From positions 1 through 34,921 of the forward strand of contig JAQWQL010000005.1 in assembly GCA_029244605.1 (NCBI GenBank): a DNA stretch of 34,921 nt, read 5' to 3'. This DNA comes from Acidimicrobiales bacterium (GTDB lineage Bacteria; Actinomycetota; Acidimicrobiia; Acidimicrobiales; UBA8592). Made by a program: the position numbers and the translations under genes. This document shows positions 18,893 to 28,939 of the stretch, one piece after another; position 1 is the first letter of the stretch, and every line of letters begins with the position of its first letter. Under the pieces are notes generated by a model, which made no database searches, had not been told where the DNA came from, and saw only the letters and a program-made list of their open reading frames with translations.

Positions 18893-20107
18893 ATGAAAAT
18901 CTTAATTGCCGATAAATTGGATATAACTGCGACACTTGCACTTAAAGAAATCGGACATGAAGTGCAAGAGAATCACCTTGCAACGTCCAGCGATTTAGAA
19001 AAGTGCATCCAAGGCATAGAAGTGCTCGTAGTCCGAAGCACTAAAGTCACAGCTGATGTTCTTAGGGTTGCAGATCGGTTATCACTAGTAGTCCGTGCAG
19101 GAGCAGGTGTCGACAACATCGATGTAGTGGCAGCTTCAGAGTTGGGTATTCACGTGTGCAATGTCCCAGGAAGAAATGCAGCAGCAGTCGCTGAATTGAC
19201 ATTTGCTCTTCTGCTAGCGATCGATCGACAGATTGTTGAAGGCGCTATCGATCTACGGAAAGGGGTTTGGAATAAAAAGAGCTATGCAGCAGCTGATGGG
19301 ATCATGGGGAAAACTATTGGGATTATCGGACTTGGTGGGATAGGGCTTAGCGTCGCTGAACGAGCAAAAGCATTCGGATTGAGCGTAATCGGTCAGAGAA
19401 AAAATGGGCGTTCCCCTGGGGTAGAACAACGCATTCGACAAATCGGAATTCGATTAACTGATTCGTTAGAAGACCTTGTTGCGCAAAGTGATGTTATTTC
19501 TGTGCACGTTCCATTCAATCAAGAAACCATAGGACTAGTAGATGAGGCTTTACTTAGAAAATTTAAAGATGGAGCTATCCTAATCAATACGAGCAGAGGT
19601 GAAATCGTCGATGAGCCTGCCCTTATCAAAGTAATGCAAGAACGAGGAATTCGAGCCGGCCTAGATGTGTTTTGCAATGAACCTGCTTCCGCAGAAAGCA
19701 GTATCGTTTCAGAGTTAGCAAGTCATCCTTCTGTAGTTGGGAGCCACCATATCGGAGCCTCTACATCGCAAGCAAGTAAAGCCATAGCTGACGGGGTTGT
19801 TGACGCCATTTTAAGTTTTGAGAATGGAGACCCATTGAATTGCGTTAATCAAGCACCAGCAGGGGAGGGGACCTCACAGGTTAGGGTACGCCACCTTGAT
19901 CGTGTTGGAGTACTCGCCTCAGTTCTATCAACTCTACGAGCTGCTGATCTAAATGTTCAAAATATGGATAATCGTGTTTTTAGAGGGAAGAAAGCAGCGG
20001 TAGCAAGTATTGAAGTAGTAGGTCCTGTTCCATTGGGCCTCTACGATGAGCTGATCGCCCTAGAACATGTTTTAGGAGTTTCTCTTTTAGATAAGAGAGC
20101 TGTGTAA
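18893..20107 (+). CDS. serA: D-3-phosphoglycerate dehydrogenase-type 2-hydroxyacid dehydrogenase with C-terminal ACT-like domain
   Basis: 404 aa; VRAGAGVDNIDVVAASELGIHVCNVPGRNAAAVAELT, GKTIGIIGLGGIGLSVAERAKAFG, LINTSRGEIVDEPAL, GSHHIGASTSQA; AGGAGA upstream of ATG. Confidence 0.92.
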   Translation: MKILIADKLDITATLALKEIGHEVQENHLATSSDLEKCIQGIEVLVVRSTKVTADVLRVADRLSLVVRAGAGVDNIDVVAASELGIHVCNVPGRNAAAVAELTFALLLAIDRQIVEGAIDLRKGVWNKKSYAAADGIMGKTIGIIGLGGIGLSVAERAKAFGLSVIGQRKNGRSPGVEQRIRQIGIRLTDSLEDLVAQSDVISVHVPFNQETIGLVDEALLRKFKDGAILINTSRGEIVDEPALIKVMQERGIRAGLDVFCNEPASAESSIVSELASHPSVVGSHHIGASTSQASKAIADGVVDAILSFENGDPLNCVNQAPAGEGTSQVRVRHLDRVGVLASVLSTLRAADLNVQNMDNRVFRGKKAAVASIEVVGPVPLGLYDELIALEHVLGVSLLDKRAV

Positions 20108-20110
20108 CAC

Positions 20111-21313
20111 ATGAGCACAAATTTACTTCACCGAGTCGAAGCTCAGCTCATCCGCCAAGAGTGGGCAGAACGGGTAGTCTCACCTGCATACGACGCGCTC
20201 CAGCCTCAACAAAGGTTCGACTTAATGGAAAAAGACCCCTATGTCTTTCTCCATGTCACCAGATCGTTCGGAGATGACCAAAGCGAAAAAACTGCAGACG
20301 AGGTTTCCGCCTCAAATGCTGAAGCACTATCCCGTCTCCTCGAAGCAGGCGTTTATGAGAAAGCTCGCCCTCCATCGCTCTACCTTTATCAACTTCGATC
20401 AGAAGGTCACCAGCAAACAGGGATAATCGGTGACGTGCCACTTTCCGTGGTGAGAGAGGAAAGGATTATTCCACATGAACGAATACGCCCCAGCCGTTCC
20501 TTGCACTTGGCGGACCATTTGGAAAAGATCCGAATACAATCTTCACCAGTCTCTCTTGGGTACGAAGATGACATTCAAGTATCGGAAATTATTTCAGCAA
20601 TACAGAAAAACCAACCTCCGCTATTGGACTTCCAACGCGAGGACATGATCGAACAAAGAGTATGGCCCGTGCCTGAAAAAGACGCAGATGCTCTTGTAGA
20701 TATTATGGGCAATAAACATGCGTACATAGTTGATGGCCACCACCGTGTTTCTGCAGCATCAGAAATGTGGAAGAGAAATGGTGAATCTGAAGCATTTGGA
20801 AAGCTATTTGCTGTTTTCTTCCCACTAAGCGAACTAAAGATAAGCGCCTTTCATCGGCGCGCCACTGATATGGCAGGCTATACCTTAGATGGACTTTTCA
20901 AAGAAATCACTGCCCGAGATTTCACTATTACCCCATTTCAAGGAGGAGAAGACCCAAAGCCAAAAGTCTCTGGGGAATTCTCGATGTACGCCGGTGGTCA
21001 ATGGACTGCCATTGAACCTTCCAGAATACATCCATCGGAAATAGACTCAGGGCTATTACAACGAAAGATTCTCGGCCCTATCTTTAATATCGATGAGGCC
21101 GGATCAGATAACAGATTGCAGTATCTCCCAGGAGCTGCAGGGCTAAACCACCTCGTTGATCAAACTGACCTACATGGCGGTGTAGCCTTTGCCCTTCACC
21201 CTGTTCCGATGGTTCAGTTACTTTCTGTAGCGGACCGCAGAATGACGTTCCCTCCCAAAAGTACATATTTTCAACCGAAAGCAAGATCGGGCATTTTTCT
21301 CGTACAAAGATAA
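20111..21313 (+). CDS. DUF1015 family protein
   Basis: 400 aa; VVSPAYDALQPQQ, DPYVFLHVTRSFG, RIIPHERIRPSR, YIVDGHHRVSAASEMW, GGVAFALHPVPMVQLLSVAD, MTFPPKSTYFQPKARSGIFL. Confidence 0.9.
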   Translation: MSTNLLHRVEAQLIRQEWAERVVSPAYDALQPQQRFDLMEKDPYVFLHVTRSFGDDQSEKTADEVSASNAEALSRLLEAGVYEKARPPSLYLYQLRSEGHQQTGIIGDVPLSVVREERIIPHERIRPSRSLHLADHLEKIRIQSSPVSLGYEDDIQVSEIISAIQKNQPPLLDFQREDMIEQRVWPVPEKDADALVDIMGNKHAYIVDGHHRVSAASEMWKRNGESEAFGKLFAVFFPLSELKISAFHRRATDMAGYTLDGLFKEITARDFTITPFQGGEDPKPKVSGEFSMYAGGQWTAIEPSRIHPSEIDSGLLQRKILGPIFNIDEAGSDNRLQYLPGAAGLNHLVDQTDLHGGVAFALHPVPMVQLLSVADRRMTFPPKSTYFQPKARSGIFLVQR

Positions 21314-21320
21314 CGTTGTC

Positions 21321-22049
21321 TTAGAGTTCCGAAATTCGCTTGAATCCTTCAGCCATTCCTACCCCTGCGAGCTCGCCAAACATACAAAGCTCCTTGGTAA
21401 TACGGTCTCTAAATTCCTGCAGGCCTCCGCCTTTATCGTCTTCATGGATTCCCATAGTTGAAACGTATTGGCTTTTGTGCGATTCAAGGGCGTTTAATTT
21501 TTCCTTTTCGTGCCCTTCTGAGGTTTCAAAATGGTCATTTTCTTCAGCTTCATATAGAAAAAGTTCGGAAGGTCGGTGAGGAGATAAATTAGAGCCGGTC
21601 AGAAAGAAAGGGTCACGCGCAGCGACAATGCCTTCGACAGTTAGTTGGCCTGCATTTTTATGGTCCGGATGAAGCCTGTACCGTTTCCATGGGTCATGGC
21701 CAAGAACCACATCTGGCTGAAGTCTTCGAATCCAGGATGCCACGGTTTCGCGCTCTTTAAGGCCGGCATTCAACTCACCATCAACAAAGTCTAGGAAAAT
21801 AACTTCTCCTGAAACTCCGAGTTCGTCTGCGGCAGCGCGTTGCTCCATTTTCCTAACTGCTGTTAAGTCTTCTGTACTCACGGAGGGATCCCAAGATCCC
21901 TTCGAACCATCAGTGCAGATTAACAAGCTCACTTCACAACCATTCGAAGCCCACTTTGCCAACGTGGCTCCTGCCCCAAATTCGATATCATCCGGATGTG
22001 CTCCAATCGCCAGGGCTTTCATAGGGGTTGGGATATTTTGACTCACCAC
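21321..22049 (-). CDS. PIG-L / LmbE family deacetylase
   Basis: MKALAIGAHPDDIEFGAGATLAKWASNGCEVSLLICTDGSKGS; HDPWKRYRLHPDHKNAG; GTG start. Confidence 0.9.
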   Translation of the reverse strand: MVSQNIPTPMKALAIGAHPDDIEFGAGATLAKWASNGCEVSLLICTDGSKGSWDPSVSTEDLTAVRKMEQRAAADELGVSGEVIFLDFVDGELNAGLKERETVASWIRRLQPDVVLGHDPWKRYRLHPDHKNAGQLTVEGIVAARDPFFLTGSNLSPHRPSELFLYEAEENDHFETSEGHEKEKLNALESHKSQYVSTMGIHEDDKGGGLQEFRDRITKELCMFGELAGVGMAEGFKRISEL

Positions 22050-22058
22050 AGTGCCACT

Positions 22059-22637
22059 TTAGATCAGGTCTTCCATAGAGAGTTTAGATTCGTAAAGATC
22101 GTCAGGGTTATCCATATCGAATCCAAAGTTTGAATTTCTAATGACCTTGATAGGCATTTTCGACATCTCAGCTTCCGCCTTATGGCGCAGGAAAGAACCA
22201 GGGCCATATTTGAAAGAGAAATCAATATCAGAAGGAAGGCCTATGACATTTGTTCCGTCGTTATGTCTATCCGGCACGAGGACGATCCCATCATGTTCAA
22301 ATAAACTAAGGAGACCTTCTGGGAATATTAAGTCAGCATGTGTAATTAAAACCCTCTTGACGCCTTCTTTAGCGACTGCAGATAATCCTGTTTGTGCCGC
22401 TCCATTGAGTCCGGGTTGGGTGTTTCTAATCACTTCTGCCCCAAGCTGCAAAGCCCAGCTTTCAACTTCTTCATCTTCGCAGATAACCCAGACCGGAACG
22501 CCTTCGCAGACCTGAATCACTCTTTCTGCTAGTGAGCGTGATAATGCTGCACGCTCACTAGGGCTAAGGACCGAAGTTAAGCGAACCTTTGCATTTGCAA
22601 AAGATTTCACCGGTAGAAGAACTCCATAATTTTCCAT
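22059..22637 (-). CDS. cofC: 2-phospho-L-lactate (or phosphoenolpyruvate) guanylyltransferase, CofC/FbiD family (F420 biosynthesis)
   Basis: 192 aa; VLLPVKSFANAKVRLTSVLSPSERAALSRSLAERVI, RVLITHADLIFPEGL, IVLVPDRHNDGTNVIGLP, KYGPGSFLRHKAEAE, NSNFGFDMDNPDDLYE. Confidence 0.9.
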   Translation of the reverse strand: MENYGVLLPVKSFANAKVRLTSVLSPSERAALSRSLAERVIQVCEGVPVWVICEDEEVESWALQLGAEVIRNTQPGLNGAAQTGLSAVAKEGVKRVLITHADLIFPEGLLSLFEHDGIVLVPDRHNDGTNVIGLPSDIDFSFKYGPGSFLRHKAEAEMSKMPIKVIRNSNFGFDMDNPDDLYESKLSMEDLI

Positions 22638-22699
22638 TAATTAAATTCTAGGGCTCTCTCGTTATCTATTGCTCAGTATCTGAATCATCGCTTGTTCTG

Positions 22700-23707
22700 A
22701 TGTACGATTCTTCCGTGGGTATTTCTGTCGCAGTTATAGGTGGTGGTTCATGGGGGACAACGGTGGCTCACCTTGTTTCTCATAATGTGGCGACGAAGTT
22801 ATGGTGCAGGGACCCTAAAGTAGCTACCTCTATTACCCAAGACCACCGAAACCTCAGCTATCTTCCAGATTTTTGTCTTTCGAACGATTTGGTAGCCTCG
22901 GTCCAATTGGGGGAAGTCCTATCCGGTGTTGATATAGCTCTAGTCGCTATACCTTCCCAGAGCTTTAGGGAAGTTCTTCGTCAAATGAAGCCTCATGTAA
23001 AGTCGGGAACTCCCATTATCAGCCTCGCGAAAGGACTCGAGCAGGGTACTACAAGTACGATGACCCAAATTATTAATGAAGAGCTTCCTGCTAGTCCTTC
23101 GGGAGTCCTTACAGGGCCAAACCTAGCTCAAGAAGTACTTCAGGGATTCGCTACAGCTTCAGTCTTTGCTATGCGTGACAAAGCTAATACCGAGGAGATC
23201 TCCAAAATTTTCACAACGGAGAAATTTCGTGTTTACACGAGTTCTGACGTAAAAGGCTGTGAGCTTGGCGGATCATTCAAGAACGTTCTTGCTTTAGCAG
23301 CTGGCATGACGATCGGCTTAGGGACTGGAGACAATACGATAGCTGCTGTAATAACTAGAGGGCTTGCCGAATTAGCCAGGCTCGGTGAGGCGATGGGAGC
23401 AAAACCAGAAACATTTTATGGGCTGGCTGGACTAGGTGACCTCATAGCGACATCGTTTTCAACCCAAAGTCGAAATAGGTACGTTGGGGAACAGCTGGGG
23501 AAAGGGAGGCGACTGAACGATGTTATTTCGCAGATGGACAATGTCGCTGAAGGGGTTATGACAGCGCCAGTCGTATCAGAACTAGGCAAAGAATATAAAG
23601 TCGAGACGCCTATAGCCGACCAAGTTACTGCTGTTATAAATGGAAGTATTACCCCCCCAGATGCTTATGAACTCCTTATGCTTCGGGACCATGGGGCAGA
23701 AAACTGA
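22700..23707 (+). CDS. gpsA: glycerol-3-phosphate dehydrogenase [NAD(P)+]
   Basis: 335 aa; VAVIGGGSWGTTVAHLV, KGLEQGTTSTMTQII, SGVLTGPNLAQEV, GCELGGSFKNVLALAAGMTIGLGTGDNTIAAVITRGLAELARLG, GLAGLGDLIATSFSTQSRNRYVG. Confidence 0.95.
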   Translation: MYDSSVGISVAVIGGGSWGTTVAHLVSHNVATKLWCRDPKVATSITQDHRNLSYLPDFCLSNDLVASVQLGEVLSGVDIALVAIPSQSFREVLRQMKPHVKSGTPIISLAKGLEQGTTSTMTQIINEELPASPSGVLTGPNLAQEVLQGFATASVFAMRDKANTEEISKIFTTEKFRVYTSSDVKGCELGGSFKNVLALAAGMTIGLGTGDNTIAAVITRGLAELARLGEAMGAKPETFYGLAGLGDLIATSFSTQSRNRYVGEQLGKGRRLNDVISQMDNVAEGVMTAPVVSELGKEYKVETPIADQVTAVINGSITPPDAYELLMLRDHGAEN

Positions 23708-23753
23708 TTTGATGAAATGCTCCGCCTCCTAAACAAGTTCAAAGGAGAAGTCT

Positions 23754-25487
23754 ATGGCTGAGGTCGGAAGTATAGGAGCAGGCGATGTTCATGAAATTTC
23801 ACCGAATGGTCAGATAGGGTCTTTGGGTTTCCCCCCGATGTTGCATTGGGGCGTTCGAGCGGATGATAGATGGCATATAGCTAAAGACGAGCGGGCGATT
23901 AGGCAAGGGATTGCCGGAGATGAGGTCTCTATCGAAACCCGTCTTCGTGTTCCAGGCGGCGATATCGTCCATCGAGCAAATTCAACAACATACAAAAATA
24001 GTTCAGTAGTTATCGTCGAAATAGAGAATCAAACGCCTCTCCCAGTTGCATTAGCTCTATTCATCACCGGAGAAGGATCTTGGAAATACGAGGGGAACAT
24101 CTTAGCTAGAAACCAGATCCCTGTACTTTCAGCTTCAAATCCTATAAGTAATTTTTTGGTTGCTTCATCACAAGTAGATTTGCATGACCTCGTTAAATTA
24201 GAGGAAAACCAGACGGGGGAAGAAAGATTTGCTGCTACTGAAGGGAGTCATGTGGCAACTATTTTTCCTCTTTCTCATACTTCCACTCTCCGTTTCGCTT
24301 TTCGGAGTGGGACTGCCCATGATTCGCTCCCATCCCCAGTTGATCTTCCGTCTTTGGAGGGAATAGCAAATGGTTGGAACGTTCACCTCAATCACGGTTC
24401 AACGGTTTCATTTGAAGATGAGCGACTGGAAAGGGTTCTTTTCTCTGCACGAAGGCATTTATTAGTAGGAAGTCAACAAGGCCTAAACTCACCGTATTGG
24501 AGGAAAGGGGTTCCACCATTTACTCCCGCTATCGCTGCAGTCTCGATGTGCTTATGGGGCCATAGTGACGCTTCGAAACATCTACTAATCCGATTGCTAG
24601 AAGATACTCAGATGTCCGCATTCCAGCCTCCGGAGAGTGAAGATATTTCATACTTGTTATGGGCATGTAATCAATTCATATCTCTTTATGAAAATACTGA
24701 AGCCAGTGAGCCAATCCTTGCCCGAGCAGTAGAGCAGATTGGGAATCTCATCCGCTCTATTCCGCGATGGAGAATTCGCCGACGTGCGGACTATTCGTTT
24801 CTTCGATTGGGCCTTGAATCGTCTATACGCATCTTAAGAGTCGCTGGCAAAAGTGAAGAAGTGCTTCAATTAGAGGCCGCTCTCCCAAAGATTTACAGGA
24901 AAAACTTTATGACAGCTCGGGATGATTCGTTGCCGAAAGCACTCCTAAATAAATCCCAGAGTGCAGATCCTCTTTTCAGGTATCTCAGTGCCTATCTAGG
25001 GGGCATACAAAGCTCTGGGGCCCTTGACAAAAGTATTGTCATGTCGGAAACAACTGGCAGTTTCTCTTCTGCTGAACGCCTACAAGACCCGTTTGCTTCA
25101 GCAATTTTTCTTCTTGCACTACGCCGATACCTTGTGGGTCAACCAATAAGAAATTCCCCAACGGTTGCTTTGTTTCCAAGCTACAACTCGAAGTGGTTCA
25201 ACACTTCTCTAGAAGTAAGTAACATGCCTATTGCAAATGGTGAAATAGGTTATGCAGTCCGTTGGCATGGCGATAGACCAGCGTTACTTTGGGAAGGGAC
25301 TACGAATTCACAAGTACATTACATTGCTCCGGGGTTAGATCCAGATTGGGAAAACTCCGAAAACCGAGGAGAATGGCTGTTCCCTAAACAAGAACCGCAA
25401 GAAACTGCAATACCTCTTATTTCGCCGTCAATTCCGAAATCAACTCCTCAACCTATTGAGTCCGAAGCAGAAGACAACTTCTCCTGA
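23754..25487 (+). CDS. conserved hypothetical protein, possible six-hairpin glycosidase-like (alpha/alpha) fold
   Basis: 577 aa complete ORF; C-terminal GYAVRWHGDRPALLWEG resembles glycoside-hydrolase-type toroid domains; otherwise unrecognised. Confidence 0.6.
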   Translation: MAEVGSIGAGDVHEISPNGQIGSLGFPPMLHWGVRADDRWHIAKDERAIRQGIAGDEVSIETRLRVPGGDIVHRANSTTYKNSSVVIVEIENQTPLPVALALFITGEGSWKYEGNILARNQIPVLSASNPISNFLVASSQVDLHDLVKLEENQTGEERFAATEGSHVATIFPLSHTSTLRFAFRSGTAHDSLPSPVDLPSLEGIANGWNVHLNHGSTVSFEDERLERVLFSARRHLLVGSQQGLNSPYWRKGVPPFTPAIAAVSMCLWGHSDASKHLLIRLLEDTQMSAFQPPESEDISYLLWACNQFISLYENTEASEPILARAVEQIGNLIRSIPRWRIRRRADYSFLRLGLESSIRILRVAGKSEEVLQLEAALPKIYRKNFMTARDDSLPKALLNKSQSADPLFRYLSAYLGGIQSSGALDKSIVMSETTGSFSSAERLQDPFASAIFLLALRRYLVGQPIRNSPTVALFPSYNSKWFNTSLEVSNMPIANGEIGYAVRWHGDRPALLWEGTTNSQVHYIAPGLDPDWENSENRGEWLFPKQEPQETAIPLISPSIPKSTPQPIESEAEDNFS

Positions 25488-25526
25488 ATCAAAACACAGA
25501 TCTATTGAATGGAGTAGCTTTCGAGA

Positions 25527-26234
25527 ATGGGAACTCACAAAGTTCGAAAATCTTTGAAGTCATCAGCCCCCACTCTAAAGTATGAGAAAGACCTTTGGGA
25601 AAGTGGTGTTCGCTACATAGCTGGCATAGATGAAGTCGGGAAAGGGTCATGGGCTGGCCCATTAACTGTCGTAGCTGCTGTGGTACCTCAGGACAGCAGA
25701 ATCTACAAAGTAAGAGACTCAAAACTACTTAAGGAGCCAGAACGTGAATTCCTCTTCCCCAAGGTCAGTGAATGGTGCATCACCTGGGCGGTGGGACATG
25801 CATCAAGCTACGAGTGTGATGACCTAGGTATGTCCGAGTCACAGAAATTAGCCGCTAAGAGAGCGATAGAAAGTCTTTCAGTAAAACCCGAACATTATCT
25901 GATCGATGGGAAGTGGGACTTCGTCGGTCACACAGTGGGAGTAAACAAAGTAACAAAAATCATTAAAGGAGATACAAAATGCCTATCGATAGCTTCAGCC
26001 TCAGTTCTTGCAAAGGTAGTTCGAGACCGAATAATGCGTGACCACGATTTACAGTATCCGCTCTACAAATTCGCCGATAATAAAGGTTATCCATCTCCAC
26101 AACATATCGAAGCCTTACATGCGCATGGACCTTGCAACATTCATCGCAAGTCATGGGCTTTTATGGATCAGCTAAAATCACATGGAGTATCTAGGCTCAA
26201 ACGACCTGAACCTCAAGGAACGTTATTTCCTTGA
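25527..26234 (+). CDS. rnhB: ribonuclease HII
   Basis: YIAGIDEVGKGSWAGPLTVVAAVV, VRDSKLLKE, DGKWDF, KGDTKCLSIASASVLAKVVRDRIM, YKFADNKGYPSPQH. Confidence 0.95.
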   Translation: MGTHKVRKSLKSSAPTLKYEKDLWESGVRYIAGIDEVGKGSWAGPLTVVAAVVPQDSRIYKVRDSKLLKEPEREFLFPKVSEWCITWAVGHASSYECDDLGMSESQKLAAKRAIESLSVKPEHYLIDGKWDFVGHTVGVNKVTKIIKGDTKCLSIASASVLAKVVRDRIMRDHDLQYPLYKFADNKGYPSPQHIEALHAHGPCNIHRKSWAFMDQLKSHGVSRLKRPEPQGTLFP

Positions 26235-26308
26235 TTTCAATATTTCTTTTTAGAGAATTTACGTATATCTCGCAACTTTGGTCTTGAGCGCAGTACGATC
26301 TCTTTCAT

Positions 26309-26641
26309 ATGGGACAACCTGTAACAGTTATACAAAAATCATCTTCGAATCCTGGTGTGCAGCGTTATGAAATTAACCGAAGCATTACCGGAATGGACCA
26401 TGAACGATTTGGGGCTTCGGAAGAGATACTCGGCGAACGACCTCCTGATAAATTAGCAAAAGCTATTTTTGAACTTGGGGGAGTAGACAAAATTACTATG
26501 AACAGTAACGTCATAACCCTCGACTTGGGAAAGGGTGGAGTAGACCCTAGTCAAGTGATGGCCATTATTGTTGATATGTTTACCTACTACTTGCCTGGGG
26601 TAGAGGTTCCAAGTTTCGATACTAATAGTGACCAAGACTAA
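26309..26641 (+). CDS. NifU/Nfu N-terminal-like domain protein
   Basis: 110 aa; PDKLAKAIFELGGVDKITMNSNVITLDLGKG resembles Nfu_N (SPLAKxLFEIxGVxxVxxxxxFITV). Confidence 0.6.
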   Translation: MGQPVTVIQKSSSNPGVQRYEINRSITGMDHERFGASEEILGERPPDKLAKAIFELGGVDKITMNSNVITLDLGKGGVDPSQVMAIIVDMFTYYLPGVEVPSFDTNSDQD

Positions 26642-26701
26642 TCGTTATCGCTTAATTTGATGCCAGAATCGCTAGACTTCAAATAGATTTAAGGGAACCA
26701 T

Positions 26702-26905
26702 ATGTCAATCGCTCGCATAACAGAGGTTATTTCGTCTTCGCCGATAAGTTTCGATGATGCTACAAAGCGCGGTGTTGAACGTGCGGTAAGTACTCTTGAT
26801 AATGTCAAGGGTGCCTGGGTTCAAGACCAGAAGGTAATTGTAGAAAATGGAGCTATCGCCGAATATAGAGTCACTTTGAAAATAACATTCGTATTAAATG
26901 ACTGA
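26702..26905 (+). CDS. dodecin family flavin-binding protein
   Basis: 67 aa; ITEVISSSPISFDDATKRGVERAVSTLDNVKGAWVQDQKVIVENGAIAEYRVTLKITFVL matches the dodecin pattern. Confidence 0.88.
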   Translation: MSIARITEVISSSPISFDDATKRGVERAVSTLDNVKGAWVQDQKVIVENGAIAEYRVTLKITFVLND

Positions 26906-26977
26906 TACTTAACGGATTGATTCTCAGACTGAAATCTTGAAATCGTACTTGATCCATAAATATGATTTAGGTTCCTA

Positions 26978-27823
26978 TCACAAGCTACTTTCAGTTCCTG
27001 AACGGTTCGCTTCTTGAACTGTCTGGGCGCCCATATCCACAAAACGGTGGTTCCTATCGGCAATCGTTTCCCCAGCAGCATCTACAACTAAGACTGCTCC
27101 GGTGGTGAAACTCGCTTCATCAGACGCAAGGTATAAAACTGCATTAGCGATATCTTCAGGTGTCCCTGCACGTCTTAGAGGGTTGTGCGCTCCAATAATC
27201 GTTGAGGCCTTTTCAAGATTCTCATGATCTCCAGTGACCAGTCTTGCTGTTAACCCAGAAATCGTTCCTCCTGGAGCAATAACGTTTACGCGAACTCCAT
27301 GAGGCCCCAGTTCGGTTGCGACAGATTGAGAAAGTCCAACAACCCCATGTTTCGCTGCAGTGTACACGTGGGGTCCAAGCCCAGCTCGAACTCCAGCTGT
27401 TGAAGCCGTATTGATAATCGACCCAGAGCCTTGTTGAATCATTACCTTCGCTGCGTGTTTAATCCCATAAAAGACACTGTTGAGGAGTACATCGATTGTT
27501 CGGAGCCATCCATCGCCGTCTATCTCACTAATTGGGCCGACAGCACCTAATATCCCAGCATTATTAAACATGATGTCAAGACGTCCAAATTCGGATACTG
27601 CGAATTTAACAGCTGCTTCTACTTGACTTTCATCTGCAACATCTAAGCGGAACGGAGCGGCTCCCTCACCAAGTTCTTTAGCAAGTTCTTCGGCCCTTCC
27701 ATATTGAATATCTGCGATTATGCATTTTGCCCCTTCATCAATAAATCGGCGGACGGTACCTTCTCCTATCCCACTTGCTCCCCCCGTTACGATTGCTATT
27801 TTGTTCTCTAGTCTTCCGCTCAC
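26978..27823 (-). CDS. SDR family oxidoreductase
   Basis: NKIAIVTGGASGIGEGTVRRF, DIMFNNAGIL, YTAAKHGVVGLSQSVATELGPHGVRVNVIAPGG; GTG at 27823 with GGAG upstream is preferred to the TTG at 27880. Confidence 0.92.
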   Translation of the reverse strand: MSGRLENKIAIVTGGASGIGEGTVRRFIDEGAKCIIADIQYGRAEELAKELGEGAAPFRLDVADESQVEAAVKFAVSEFGRLDIMFNNAGILGAVGPISEIDGDGWLRTIDVLLNSVFYGIKHAAKVMIQQGSGSIINTASTAGVRAGLGPHVYTAAKHGVVGLSQSVATELGPHGVRVNVIAPGGTISGLTARLVTGDHENLEKASTIIGAHNPLRRAGTPEDIANAVLYLASDEASFTTGAVLVVDAAGETIADRNHRFVDMGAQTVQEANRSGTESSL

Positions 27824-28057
27824 AACTTCTCCCTTTTTAGGTGTCTCATAAAAAGATAGTGGGTCTATCTTATTTCGCAAGAATCGATCATAGCTGTGAG
27901 ACGGAATGGGAAGAAAGCTAACGAAGGAATGAATAATATGGGCTGACTACTTCGCTAGATACACAGAAATAAGAAATTTGGGTAGATCTAGCAATGTCGA
28001 TCTCAATTATAGAATTTCAGGTAGGAGTTCAGTAGCAACAACGGCTATCTTGTCAGA

Positions 28058-28939
28058 GTGCCCAAAGAACTTCGCTTATTAACAATCCATGCTCATCCAG
28101 ATGACGAATCATCCAAAGGGGCAGGAACTGTGGCGCGTTACTCCGACTCTGGAGTCGGAACGACTTTAGTTTGCTGCACCGGAGGAGAAGAAGGAGATAT
28201 CTTAAATCCCGCAATGGACCGCCCAGAGGTCCGTTCAGATATCGCTTCTATACGGAAAGAAGAACTAGACAAAGCCGCAGAAATAATTGGGTACGACACT
28301 GTCTATTACCTCGGTTACAGAGATTCTGGAATGATGGATTCTGAAGCAAATAATCATCCTGATTGTTTTGCTATGGCGCCACTAGACGAAGCGGTAGAGC
28401 GGCTAGTAAAGATCATTAGGGCAGAAAGGCCACACGTTATAGTCACTTACCCTGATGATCAGCAAGGCTACAGACATCCAGATCACTTAAAAGTCTTCGA
28501 CATCAGTATTCCAGCTTGGGAAGCCGCTGGAGATCCAGATGCATTTCCTAATGCAGGAGACCCTTGGGAGCCACTAAAACTTTACTATACGACTTGGAGC
28601 AGAACGAGAATTGAGGCGTTACATAAAGTTTTCCTCGACCTAGGACTCGAATCACCATTTAGCGAAGATTGGTTTAAAAGACCTTCGCAGGACCATAGGA
28701 TTACAACAAAGATTGACGTGTCTGGCTTTGGTCAACGAAGGAATGACGCCCTATTAGCGCATGCAACCCAAGTAGATCCTGATTCAACGTTTTGGTTTGG
28801 CCTTCCATCTGGAGCAGCTACTGAGGCATACCCCTGGGATGATTATGTACTTGCATTCAACCGTGTAGGCAAGATTTCAAAAGAAGATGATTTATTTAAA
28901 GGGGTAGAAGGCATGAAGGGAAGCTCGGATCATGGCTGA
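28058..28939 (+). CDS. mca: mycothiol conjugate amidase Mca-like PIG-L family hydrolase
   Basis: LLTIHAHPDDESSKGAGTVARYSDSGVGTTLVCCTGGEEGDILNPAM, YYLGYRDSGMMDSEANNHPDCF, VTYPDDQQGYRHPDH; GTG start. Confidence 0.88.
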   Translation: MPKELRLLTIHAHPDDESSKGAGTVARYSDSGVGTTLVCCTGGEEGDILNPAMDRPEVRSDIASIRKEELDKAAEIIGYDTVYYLGYRDSGMMDSEANNHPDCFAMAPLDEAVERLVKIIRAERPHVIVTYPDDQQGYRHPDHLKVFDISIPAWEAAGDPDAFPNAGDPWEPLKLYYTTWSRTRIEALHKVFLDLGLESPFSEDWFKRPSQDHRITTKIDVSGFGQRRNDALLAHATQVDPDSTFWFGLPSGAATEAYPWDDYVLAFNRVGKISKEDDLFKGVEGMKGSSDHG

